A DNA stretch of 64,000 bases, taken from contig NZ_JAKWJR010000012.1 in the NCBI RefSeq assembly GCF_022761125.1, positions 1 to 64,000 on the forward strand. Reading direction: 5' to 3'. Source of the stretch: Nocardioides sp. SR21. Its GTDB lineage: Bacteria > Actinomycetota > Actinomycetes > Propionibacteriales > Nocardioidaceae. A model generated the notes under the pieces. That model searched no databases, was not told the origin of the DNA, and worked only from the letters and a program-made list of their open reading frames with translations. Made by a program: the position numbers and the translations under genes. Shown piece by piece: positions 56,987 through 64,000 of the stretch (within the stretch, counting starts at the first letter, position 1; each line of letters opens with the position of its first letter).

Positions 56987-58444
56987 ATGAACGGACTCGA
57001 CCTGCTCGGCCCCGACCAGCGGGGCCTCTACATCGGTGGCTCGTGGCGTGAGGCGGAGGGCGGCGGCCGCCTCGAGGTGCTCGACCCGGCCGACGGATCG
57101 GTGCTCACCGACGTGGCCGACGGGACGGTCAACGACGCGGTCGATGCGCTCGACGCGGCCGTCGAGGCGCAGGCTGCGTGGGCGACGACGCCGCCACGCG
57201 AGCGCGGCGAGATCCTGCGGACGGCGTTCGCGCTGATCACCGACCGCGCCGACCAGTTCGCGCACCTGATGAGCCTCGAGATGGGCAAGACCGTCGCGGA
57301 GGCGCGCGGCGAGGTGACGTACGGCGCGGAGTTCTTCCGCTGGTACTCCGAGGAGGCGGTGCGCATCCACGGCCGCTGGATGCAGGCGCCCGCGGGCGGC
57401 AGCCGGCTGCTGACGATCAAGAAGCCGGTCGGTCCCTGCCTGTTCATCACGCCGTGGAACTTCCCGCTCGCGATGGGCACCCGCAAGATCGGCCCGGCGA
57501 TCGCGGCCGGCTGCACGATGGTCGTGAAGCCCGCGAGCCAGACCCCGCTCACGATGCTCGCCCTCGCGGTGCTGCTCGAGGAGGCCGGCCTGCCGAAGGG
57601 CGTGCTGAACGTCGTGACGACGAGCCTGCACAGCGAGTTCAGCGAGACGCTGCAGAACGACGACCGGCTGCGCAAGGTCAGCTTCACCGGATCGACCGGG
57701 GTCGGCAGGATCCTGGTCCGCCAGTCCGCCGACCAGCTCCAGCGGCTGAGCATGGAGCTCGGCGGCAACGCGCCGTTCATCGTGTTCGAGGACGCCGACA
57801 TCGACGCGGCCGTCGACGGCGCGATGATCGCGAAGATGCGCAACATGGGCGAGGCGTGCACGGCCGCCAACCGGTTCCTCGTGCACCGCTCGGTCGCGCA
57901 GGAGTTCGGCGAGAAGCTGGGCAAGAGGATGAGCGCGCTGACCCTCGGACGTGGCCAGGCCGACGGCGTCGACGTCGGCCCGCTGATCGACGAGCGCGCG
58001 GTCGAGAGCGTCAGCCAGCTGGTCACCGACGCCGTCCATGACGGCGCGACCGTGGTCTGCGGCGGCGAGACGCCGAGCGGCCCGGGCTACTTCTACCCGC
58101 CGACGGTGCTGCTCGACGTGCCGGCCGACTCCGAGATCAACGTCCAGGAGATCTTCGGCCCGGTCGCGCCGATCACGGCGTTCGACAGCGAGGAGGAGGC
58201 GATCCGCCGCGCCAACGACACGGAGTACGGGCTGGCGTCGTACGTCTACACGCGCGACCTCTCGCGCACGATCCGGGTCGCGGAGTCGCTGGAGTTCGGC
58301 ATGGTCGGCATCAACTCCGGCCTGATCTCCAACCCGGCGGCGCCGTTCGGTGGCGTGAAGGCCAGCGGCTTCGGGCGCGAGGGTGGCTTCGAGGGCATCG
58401 AGGAGTACCTCGAGACGACGTACGTCGCGCTGCCCGCGGGCTAG
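56987..58444 (+). CDS. gabD: NAD(P)-dependent succinate-semialdehyde dehydrogenase
   Basis: 485 aa. Aldehyde dehydrogenase fold: TPWNFPLAMGTRKIGPAIAAGCTMVVKPASQTPLT, FTGSTGVGRILVRQSA, ELGGNAPFIVFEDADIDAAVDGAM, active-site Cys in MRNMGEACTAANRF, and C-terminal GFGREGGFEGIEEYLETTYVAL, the GabD-type signature. Oxidises succinate semialdehyde to succinate. ATG with weak AAGG upstream. Shares a CTAG overlap with the convergent lipoprotein gene. It could complete the polyamine/GABA route begun at 4-9 kb, though it is far away. Confidence 0.88.
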   Translation: MNGLDLLGPDQRGLYIGGSWREAEGGGRLEVLDPADGSVLTDVADGTVNDAVDALDAAVEAQAAWATTPPRERGEILRTAFALITDRADQFAHLMSLEMGKTVAEARGEVTYGAEFFRWYSEEAVRIHGRWMQAPAGGSRLLTIKKPVGPCLFITPWNFPLAMGTRKIGPAIAAGCTMVVKPASQTPLTMLALAVLLEEAGLPKGVLNVVTTSLHSEFSETLQNDDRLRKVSFTGSTGVGRILVRQSADQLQRLSMELGGNAPFIVFEDADIDAAVDGAMIAKMRNMGEACTAANRFLVHRSVAQEFGEKLGKRMSALTLGRGQADGVDVGPLIDERAVESVSQLVTDAVHDGATVVCGGETPSGPGYFYPPTVLLDVPADSEINVQEIFGPVAPITAFDSEEEAIRRANDTEYGLASYVYTRDLSRTIRVAESLEFGMVGINSGLISNPAAPFGGVKASGFGREGGFEGIEEYLETTYVALPAG

Positions 58445-59400
58445 ATCAGGTTCTTCACCACGGTCAGGATCCACAGGTCCCAGCCGCGCACCAGCGGGTC
58501 GCGCCCGCGCTGGGGCCGCTCGTCGGAGATCCAGTAGCCGAACACGTCGGCCGGCGGGTTGCGCAGCCCCAGCCGCACCGGCAGGCCGGCGATCCGCGAC
58601 GCGGGGACGGCCGCGATCAGCAGCCGGTCGATGTCGTCGCCGTACTCCTCGACCGTGAGCCGGGCGGGGTCCACCGGGCCCTCGGCGAAGGTCACGTCGA
58701 GGTCGAGCAGCACGTGGCCCTCGTGGCGCTCCAGCCGCCAGGACCTGGCCGGCGCCGGCAGCACGTCGGAGGACACGCTGCGCTGGACGCTCTCGAACAT
58801 CGTGACGTCGGTCGGCGAGACCCGCCCGGAGACGACGAACGTCGTGTCGCCGTTGGTGAACGTCCAGGTGGTGTTCGAGAAGCCGTAGCGGATGCGGCTC
58901 GCCTCGCCGACGTCGTGGCCGACGCCGGCGCCGGAGTCGACCGAGATCGACTCGGCGCCCGGCTCGAAGGAGTACTGCACCGGCCCGAGCAGGGCGGCGG
59001 TCACCGAGAACCAGTTGCCGAGCACCGTGTCGCGGTCGGGGCTGGCGGAGAAGGTGTCGTCGACGGTCAGCCGGTCACCGGAGCCGCCGGCCGGCGTGAG
59101 GTCCAGGCGGTACGACGGGTACTCAGCGTCGTCGGCGACCTCGTCGATCTCCTTGACCAGCGCGGCGAGCTCCCGCTCGGAGTCCGCGTCGGCGAAGGTG
59201 ACCGCGATCGCGGCACCGGTGGTCCTGGTCGGCGTGGCGACCGAGGCACCGACGACCCCGTCGATGCGGCCCAGCTTGGTCTGGACGCTGTGCGCGAGGT
59301 CGAGCGCCGCCGAGCAACCGGCCAGGGTGCCGGCGGGGAGGCACAGCGCAGCAAGCGCGCAGACAAGCGTCAGCGCCCTTCGCCCCCCGAAGGTCCCCAT
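58441..59400 (-). CDS. secreted lipoprotein of unknown function
   Basis: 319 aa. Signal peptide ending in lipobox LAGC (Cys29). Beta-rich mature domain with FADADSERELAALVKEIDEVADDAEYPSYRLDL, QRSVSSDVLPAPARSW and a C-terminal GWDLWILTVVKNLI. I do not recognise a family. The SVQTKLGRIDGVVGASVATPT segment resembles tandem helical-sheet domains in actinobacterial lipoproteins. Anchored at the outer face of the membrane. Confidence 0.8.
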   Translation of the reverse strand: MGTFGGRRALTLVCALAALCLPAGTLAGCSAALDLAHSVQTKLGRIDGVVGASVATPTRTTGAAIAVTFADADSERELAALVKEIDEVADDAEYPSYRLDLTPAGGSGDRLTVDDTFSASPDRDTVLGNWFSVTAALLGPVQYSFEPGAESISVDSGAGVGHDVGEASRIRYGFSNTTWTFTNGDTTFVVSGRVSPTDVTMFESVQRSVSSDVLPAPARSWRLERHEGHVLLDLDVTFAEGPVDPARLTVEEYGDDIDRLLIAAVPASRIAGLPVRLGLRNPPADVFGYWISDERPQRGRDPLVRGWDLWILTVVKNLI

Positions 59401-59456
59401 GGGGAGAATGGTGACCCATCGCCCGGCCGTCCGGGCAGGAACCCCAGAATGAGCGG

Positions 59457-60422
59457 GTGGACGTCTACACCGACACCGTCGAGCAGTACCGCGACTTCGC
59501 GGTCCACACCGGCGGGTACTCGCCGTCCTTCGAGGAGTGGGCCAACCGGGTCGCCGAGGATCCCGAGGTGCTCGCCTGGCTCGCCACGCTGCCCCGCCCG
59601 AAGCGCCAGCCCAACCTGGTCTTCGCGGCAGCGCGGTGGCACGGCGTGCCCGCGCCGGCGCCGTACGACGCCCTGCGCGAGGCGCTGCTCGCCGACGACG
59701 GGACCATCCGCGCGACGATCCTGGCCCGCGCGACCCAGACCAACGAGGTCGGCCGGCTCGCGACGCTGGTGCCGGCGTTCGCCCAGGTGTCGCCCGGCCC
59801 GCTCGCGCTGATCGAGGTCGGCGCCAGCGCGGGGCTCAACCTCTTCCCGGACCGGTACTCCTACTCCTGGGGCGGCGCCGACCCGGTCGGCACCGGGCCG
59901 CTGCTCACCGCGACGGTCGAGGGCGACCCGCCGCTGCCGTCCGCCGTACCCGCCGTGGCCTGGCGCGGCGGCATCGACCTGAACCCGCTCGACGTCACCG
60001 ACGCCGACCAGATGGGCTGGCTCACCACGCTGGTCTGGCCCGAGCACGACGACCGGCGTGCGCAGCTGGTCCGGGCGATCGAGGTCGCGCGCGCGGACCC
60101 GCCGTCGATCGTGAAGGGCGACCTGCTCGAGGAGCTGCCGGCGCTGGTCGACCGCGCGGCCGGGCACGGGCCGGTCGTGGTGTTCCACAGCGCGGTGATC
60201 GCCTACCTCACCGCCGAGGACCGCGACCGGTTCCACGCGATGATGACCGACCTGGTCGGCTCCGGTCGCTGCCACTGGGTCAGCAACGAGGCCGCGAACG
60301 TGCTGCCCGACCTGGTCGGCGTCAGTACGGTGCCCGTCGACCCGACCGGGTTCGTGATGGGGATCGACGGCCGCGCGGTCGCGCGCACCCACGGCCACGG
60401 CCGCTCGCTGCGCTGGCTGTGA
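59457..60422 (+). CDS. DUF2332 family protein
   Basis: 321 aa from GTG 59457. The full DUF2332 pattern: FAVHTGGYSPSFEEWANRVAEDPEVLAWLATLPRPKRQPNLVFAAARWHG, ATQTNEVGRLATLVPAFAQVSPGPLALIEVGASAGLNLFPDRYSYSWGG and VVFHSAVIAYLT. SAM-dependent-methyltransferase-like fold suspected (GASAGLNL) but activity unproven. Divergent from the lipoprotein gene. Confidence 0.88.
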   Translation: MDVYTDTVEQYRDFAVHTGGYSPSFEEWANRVAEDPEVLAWLATLPRPKRQPNLVFAAARWHGVPAPAPYDALREALLADDGTIRATILARATQTNEVGRLATLVPAFAQVSPGPLALIEVGASAGLNLFPDRYSYSWGGADPVGTGPLLTATVEGDPPLPSAVPAVAWRGGIDLNPLDVTDADQMGWLTTLVWPEHDDRRAQLVRAIEVARADPPSIVKGDLLEELPALVDRAAGHGPVVVFHSAVIAYLTAEDRDRFHAMMTDLVGSGRCHWVSNEAANVLPDLVGVSTVPVDPTGFVMGIDGRAVARTHGHGRSLRWL

Positions 60423-60474
60423 GCTGGCGGTAGCGGCCCGACCGGACGCAACTGCGCGGATCGGCGCCTTGACC

Positions 60475-60488
60475 TCAAGCCCACTTGA
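60475..60488. promoter_or_regulatory. SoxR/MerR-like inverted repeat upstream of an MFS gene
   Basis: TCAAG (60475-60479) and CTTGA (60484-60488) with CCCA between, embedded in CCTCAAGCCCACTTGAA, close to the SoxR-box style of actinobacteria. A TTGACC element (60469-60474) precedes it by one helix half. The MFS gene starts at 60566. No SoxR gene is in the window. Confidence 0.35.
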
Positions 60489-60565
60489 ACGTGTGCCATG
60501 GGGGCGCGATCAATTCGGTGGGCGCTGTCGGTCCCGCGAGGGCGACTGACGGTGGAGGAGGAGCG

Positions 60566-61864
60566 ATGACCGACGTCACGGAGCACGAGGAGCAGGCGGA
60601 CGTACGCCGGCTGCCGCGTGCGCTCACGCCGTTCCGCCACTCCGCCTACCGCCGGCTCGCGGTCGCGCTGGTGCTGGCGACCTTCGCCGGCGGCGTCTGG
60701 GTCGTCGGCCTGGTCTGGGAGGTCATCCGGATGGGTGGCGGCCCGGCGCAGCTGTCGCTCGTGTCGACCGCGGGTGCGATCGGCGTGCTGCTGCCCGCCC
60801 TGCTCGGTGGCGTGGTCGCCGACCGGGTCCCGCAGAAGCTGATCCTCATCGTGGTCGCCTCCGTCGAGATGACGTGCATGGCCGCGGTCGCGCTGCTGTC
60901 GCTCACCGACCACACCCAGCTCTGGCACCTCGCGGTCGTCGGGTTCGTGATCGGCGCCGCGATGGCGTTCTACTTCCCGGCCTACACCGCCTGGATCCCC
61001 GCGCTGGTGCCCGAGGAGGACCTCCTCGCGGTCAACGGCTTCGAGGGCATGGTCCGCCCGACGGTCGGCCAGGCGGTCGGCCCCGCCGTCGCAGGCGTGG
61101 CGGTGGGTGTGGCCTCGGCCGGTGCCGCGGTCTCGATCGCCGCGATCTCCTCGCTGGCCGGGTTGGTCGCGCTGACGATGGTGCCGCGCACCGCCGTACG
61201 CCGGGAGGCCCCGACGGCCGACGCCGTCCCGGTCCACCCCGTCCGCTCGATGCTGCACGACATGGCCGAGGGGTTCCGCTACATGGTGCGGACGCCGTGG
61301 CTGCTCGCGACGCTGCTGTTCGCCTCGCTGCTCGTCTTCGTGATCATGGGCCCGCTCGAGGTCCTGGTGCCGTTCCTCATCAAGGACAAGCTGGGCGGCG
61401 GGCCGGGCGACCACGCGTGGGTGCTGGCCGCGTTCGGCATCGGCGGCGCGATCGGCTCGCTGGCCGTCGCGTCGATGCGGATGCCGAAGCGCTACCTCAC
61501 CTGGATGAACCTCATGTGGGGTTTCGGCTGCGTCCCGTTCGTGGTGATGGGCATCGCCACCGAGATCTGGATGCTCGTGGCCGCGGCGTTCGTCCTCGGC
61601 ATCCTGTTCTCCGCGCCGATGGTGATCTGGGGGACGCTGCTCCAGCGACGCGTGCCGCCGCACCTGCTCGGCCGGGTGTCCTCGCTCGACTTCTTCGTGT
61701 CGGTGAGCCTGATGCCGGTGTCGATGGCGCTGGCGGGCCCGATCTCCGAGGCGATCGGTCTCGAGGCGGTGTTCCTCATCGCCGGCACCGTCCCCGCGAT
61801 CGCCGCGGTGGTCGCGATCGTCTGGGCCAAGCTGCCCCAGGACGAGATCGCGAACCCGCTGTGA
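60566..61864 (+). CDS. MFS transporter
   Basis: 432 aa, about 12 hydrophobic helices, GGAGGAGG before ATG. MFS_3-like (enterobactin-exporter branch): SAYRRLAVALVLATFAGGVWVVGLVWEV, motif-A-like GGVVADRVPQKLIL, then FYFPAYTAWIPALVPEEDLLAVNGFEGM and SAPMVIWGTLLQRRVPPHLLGRVSSLDFFVS. Exporter of unknown small molecule; possibly redox-inducible, given the SoxR-like site. Confidence 0.88.
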   Translation: MTDVTEHEEQADVRRLPRALTPFRHSAYRRLAVALVLATFAGGVWVVGLVWEVIRMGGGPAQLSLVSTAGAIGVLLPALLGGVVADRVPQKLILIVVASVEMTCMAAVALLSLTDHTQLWHLAVVGFVIGAAMAFYFPAYTAWIPALVPEEDLLAVNGFEGMVRPTVGQAVGPAVAGVAVGVASAGAAVSIAAISSLAGLVALTMVPRTAVRREAPTADAVPVHPVRSMLHDMAEGFRYMVRTPWLLATLLFASLLVFVIMGPLEVLVPFLIKDKLGGGPGDHAWVLAAFGIGGAIGSLAVASMRMPKRYLTWMNLMWGFGCVPFVVMGIATEIWMLVAAAFVLGILFSAPMVIWGTLLQRRVPPHLLGRVSSLDFFVSVSLMPVSMALAGPISEAIGLEAVFLIAGTVPAIAAVVAIVWAKLPQDEIANPL

Positions 61865-61874
61865 GCTGCCCCAG

Positions 61875-62175
61875 CCCGAGCCTGCGAGGGCTGGGATGCT
61901 GCAGCCAGGTCGAGTAGCCGCACGACCGACGAAGGAGGTCGTGACCGGCGTATCGAGACCTAGGGCCCGAGCCTGCGAGGGCTGGGATGCTGCAGCCGGG
62001 TCGAGTAGCCGCACGACCGACGAAGGAGGTCGTGACCGGCGTATCGAGACCTAGGGCCCGAGCCTGCGAGGGCTGGGATGCTGCAGCCGGGTCGAGTAGC
62101 CGCACGACCGACGAAGGAGGTCGTGACCGGCGTATCGAGACCTAGGGCCCGAGCCTGCGAGGGCTGGGATCCTGC
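61875..62175 (+). repeat. tandem array of a 91-bp hairpin repeat
   Basis: Three nearly identical 91-bp units starting at 61875, 61966 and 62057 and a fourth truncated unit from 62148. Each contains a CAGCCC/GGGCTG stem, GCACGACC/GGTCGTGAC stem and the line GGCGTATCGAGACCTAGG. The 3' half is the same family as the elements at 17340 and 17954. The array lies between the MFS gene and the convergent LuxR gene. No transposase is nearby. Confidence 0.92.
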
Positions 62176-62177
62176 AT

Positions 62178-63182
62178 CTAGAGGCCGAGGCTGCCCGCCA
62201 GTCCGGTCCGCGAGCGGATGCCGAGCTTGCGGTACACGTGCGACAGGTGCCACTCGACGGCCTTGACCGTGACCACGAGCTGGCTCGCGATCTCGCGGTT
62301 GGTCAGCCCGGCGGCGGCCAGCCGCGCGATCCGGCGCTCGGAGACCGTCAGCGTCGCCATCACCTCGCCCGGTGCGGGCCGCGCCGGCTGGCCGAGCCGG
62401 TCCAGCAGCCGGCGGATCCGGCCCTGGAGGGGCCAGAGCTCCTCACGGCCGACGTACTCCTCGGCCCCGCGCAGCAGCGTCAGCGCCTCGTCCTGGTCGC
62501 TCGCGCCGCCGGTGAGCATCAGCCCGCCGGCGAGGTCGGTCTCGATCTGGGCGGTCAGCCGGAGGGCGGGGAGGTCGGAGACCACCGCCCGCGCCTCGCG
62601 CAGCAGCTCGATGCCGTCGCCGCGTGGGTCGACGATCGCGAGCGCGCGCAGGCCGAGGCCGACGGCGTACGGCGCCTCCGCGAGGCGGGCCGCCGCCAGG
62701 TGGGCCCGTGCCAGCGCGGCGCCCTGGGCCCGGCGGCCGATCCGCACCTCGGCGAGGGCGGCGGCGGGCCGCCACGGCAGCAGGTCCGGGTCGTCGTCGA
62801 CGAGCAGCCGTCCGGCGCGTACGAAGTGGCCGGCGGCGATCTCGGCGTCGCCGGTGGCCGCGGCCAGCTCGCCGCGCCCGAAGTGCGCGGTGGCGCCGAC
62901 GAGGCCGGCCGCGTCCAGCAGCGGCACCAGCTGGTCGGCCCTCGCCATCGCGGTCGAGAGCTCACCACGGGCGAGGCGGCACTCGACGCTGGTCGCCAGC
63001 GCGGTCGCGAGGTCGACGCCGGAGATCTCGGTGCGCGGCCCGAGCGCGCGGTCGAGGTCGTCGAGCGCGTCACGGACCAGACCCGCGCGGGCGCGTGCGT
63101 GCCCGCGCGCGACGAGCGCGCGGGAGGGGTGAAGGTCGTCCCGAGCCGATGCCTCGACGGTGACCGCCTGCGGCGTCAGCAT
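62178..63182 (-). CDS. LuxR family regulator lacking the ATPase domain
   Basis: 334 aa from ATG 63182. The C-terminal LuxR HTH (LTVSERRIARLAAAGLTNREIASQLVVTVKAVEWHLSHVYRKLGIRSRTGL) is complete. The N-terminal 260 residues are Ala-rich TPR-like helices (DALDDLDRAL, GHFVRAGRLL, GAALARAHLAAARLAEA), as in the C-terminal part of large MalT/LuxR regulators, whose N-terminal ATPase is absent. Possibly a truncated but functional regulator; no regulated genes are obvious. Confidence 0.8.
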   Translation of the reverse strand: MLTPQAVTVEASARDDLHPSRALVARGHARARAGLVRDALDDLDRALGPRTEISGVDLATALATSVECRLARGELSTAMARADQLVPLLDAAGLVGATAHFGRGELAAATGDAEIAAGHFVRAGRLLVDDDPDLLPWRPAAALAEVRIGRRAQGAALARAHLAAARLAEAPYAVGLGLRALAIVDPRGDGIELLREARAVVSDLPALRLTAQIETDLAGGLMLTGGASDQDEALTLLRGAEEYVGREELWPLQGRIRRLLDRLGQPARPAPGEVMATLTVSERRIARLAAAGLTNREIASQLVVTVKAVEWHLSHVYRKLGIRSRTGLAGSLGL

Positions 63183-63250
63183 GGGCAAACCCTAGGAACT
63201 GGCGGGGTCGCGGGTGACCGGAATGGCGTGGATTCACCTGGGTGGACCAG

Positions 63251-63814
63251 TCAGGTGCGGCCGAGGAAGCCCAGCAGCCGTTGGTCGTACGGCGCCTCCG
63301 CGGGCACCGGCCGGGCCGCGGAGAACCGCACCCCGCGGTCGCCCGGGTCGACCAGCCAGGTCGCTGCCTCGAGCAGCTCCTGAGCCAGCCCGGGCGGCAC
63401 CGGCACGTCACGGCCGGTGGCCCTCCCGACGTCCCAGCCGTGCACGGTGATCTCGAGAGCGGCGGTCGTGACCAGCAGCGGGCTCTGCAGGTCGACCCGG
63501 CCGGTCGCGGCCTCGAGCACGACGTCGCCCGGAGCCGGGCGGGTCCACGCCGTCACCAGGGCGACCGCCTTCGCCTGGATCGCCGGCACCGGGCCGGGCT
63601 CGCAGCCGGCGCAGCCCACCGAGACGCGGCCGCCGGCCGCCTCGGTGAACGCGTCGAGCGCGTCCTCCATGTGCGCGAGCAGGTCGCCGAGCGTCCAGGC
63701 CGCGCACGGTGTCGGCCGGTCGAGCATGTGCGGCTGCACGCTCGCCAGCTGTCCGCAGGTGTAGGCGATGGCCCGGTCGAGCAGCCCGACGGACCCGCCG
63801 AGCGTCGCGGTCAC
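63251..63814 (-). CDS. TIGR03086 family metal-binding (DinB-fold) protein
   Basis: 187 aa from GTG 63814. N-terminal domain with histidines in DRPTPCAAWTLGDLLAHMEDALDAF and ALEITVHGWDVGRATGR, typical of the mycothiol-dependent TIGR03086 proteins. GTG overlaps the stop of the upstream sigma gene (GTGA), indicating co-translation. Confidence 0.85.
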   Translation of the reverse strand: MTATLGGSVGLLDRAIAYTCGQLASVQPHMLDRPTPCAAWTLGDLLAHMEDALDAFTEAAGGRVSVGCAGCEPGPVPAIQAKAVALVTAWTRPAPGDVVLEAATGRVDLQSPLLVTTAALEITVHGWDVGRATGRDVPVPPGLAQELLEAATWLVDPGDRGVRFSAARPVPAEAPYDQRLLGFLGRT

Positions 63815-64000
63815 CGACAGTCCGGCGACGGCGTGTAGTCGGCGGGCAGCCGGTCCGGCAGCCCGAACGTCTCGAAGAGACGCAGGTCGAAGAACGCGGT
63901 CACGTGCTTCACGCGATCGCCGTCCAGCTCGAGCACCTGCAGCTGGAACGGTGCGAAGTCACCGGCCGGTGTGCGCATGTACAGCCCGTACGCCGGCTGC
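63811..64000 (-). CDS. sigma-70 family ECF factor, SigX5-like, C-terminal part
   Basis: Partial: only the last 62 codons lie in the window, ending at TGA 63811-63813. Reading gives PAYGLYMRTPAGDFAPFQLQVLE followed by RVKHVTAFFDLRLFETFGLPD, the C-terminal SnoaL-like domain typical of TIGR02960/SigX5-like ECF sigma factors with an NTF2-like tail. The DNA-binding part is beyond the window edge. Coupled to the TIGR03086 gene by a 4-bp overlap. Confidence 0.65.
   Translation of the reverse strand, partial: QPAYGLYMRTPAGDFAPFQLQVLELDGDRVKHVTAFFDLRLFETFGLPDRLPADYTPSPDCR

Noticed and set aside
60475..60488. Considered a KstR2 site
   Set aside because: The KstR2 consensus (AnCAAGnnCTTGnT) needs two bases between the CAAG and CTTG halves; here there are four.
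61875..62175. 91-bp repeat considered as CRISPR or as an IS remnant
   Set aside because: No unique spacers, no transposase or terminal inverted repeats; whole units are nearly identical and consist of hairpins.

Overview
This is a 64 kb chromosomal segment from a high-GC Gram-positive bacterium, most likely an actinobacterium close to Nocardioides. The evidence is the roughly 70% GC with strong G/C third-position bias, frequent GTG starts, several mycothiol-type DinB/MDMPI enzymes, an EF-G2-like translation factor, an ECF42 sigma factor with its DGPF/YCII partner, a VAO-type cholesterol oxidase and two KstR-like operators. The genus is an inference from family content and style. I see no rRNA, tRNA, CRISPR array, transposase or prophage module.

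Layout. 0-4 kb: an MBL hydrolase, a small membrane protein, an acetyltransferase, a secreted GH16-like protein, a His-rich secreted protein and small acidic proteins. 4-10 kb: an amine or polyamine catabolic cluster (cupin, FAD amine oxidase, class III aminotransferase, MmsA-type dehydrogenase) divergent from a PucR regulator. 10-15 kb: DUF1801, a LysE exporter, a pseudouridine catabolic pair (HTH-fused kinase plus PsuG), then a P450-TetR pair with a clear candidate operator. 15-23 kb: a DUF429-RelA/SpoT fusion, DinB protein, truncated globin, zinc-ribbon SDR, MFS exporter, DUF1905/DUF4287 pair and a GH6 cellulase. 23-30 kb: MDMPI protein, a frameshifted VOC gene, YCII + ECF42 sigma factor, an M3 oligopeptidase, PadR + DUF1707, and a secreted protein of three internal repeats. 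30-34 kb: a duplicated DUF3311 + sodium:solute symporter module.

34-42 kb: a sterol-linked area (P450, cholesterol oxidase, acyl-CoA dehydrogenase, F420/FMN-type LLM oxidoreductase) with KstR-like sites in front of the oxidase and the LLM gene. 42-50 kb: YceI, small proteins, glmS, then a single markedly lower-GC gene for a nuclease-like/NACHT NTPase (predicted anti-phage or conflict protein), then a DEAD-box helicase. 50-64 kb: a flavoprotein/MerR pair sharing a palindrome, GDSL esterase, lipoprotein PBP, hydrolase, EF-G2, a gene remnant, succinate-semialdehyde dehydrogenase, lipoprotein, DUF2332, MFS transporter, a tandem 91-bp repeat array, a LuxR regulator, TIGR03086 protein and the 3' end of a sigma factor gene.

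Most genes are ordinary accessory or housekeeping functions in short operons with 1-4 bp overlaps. The items most worth following up are the NACHT gene, the DUF429-RelA/SpoT fusion, the KstR-like sites, the family of intergenic hairpin repeats (one form supplies the stop codon of two unrelated genes), and a set of palindromes placed at the starts of regulator-linked genes.
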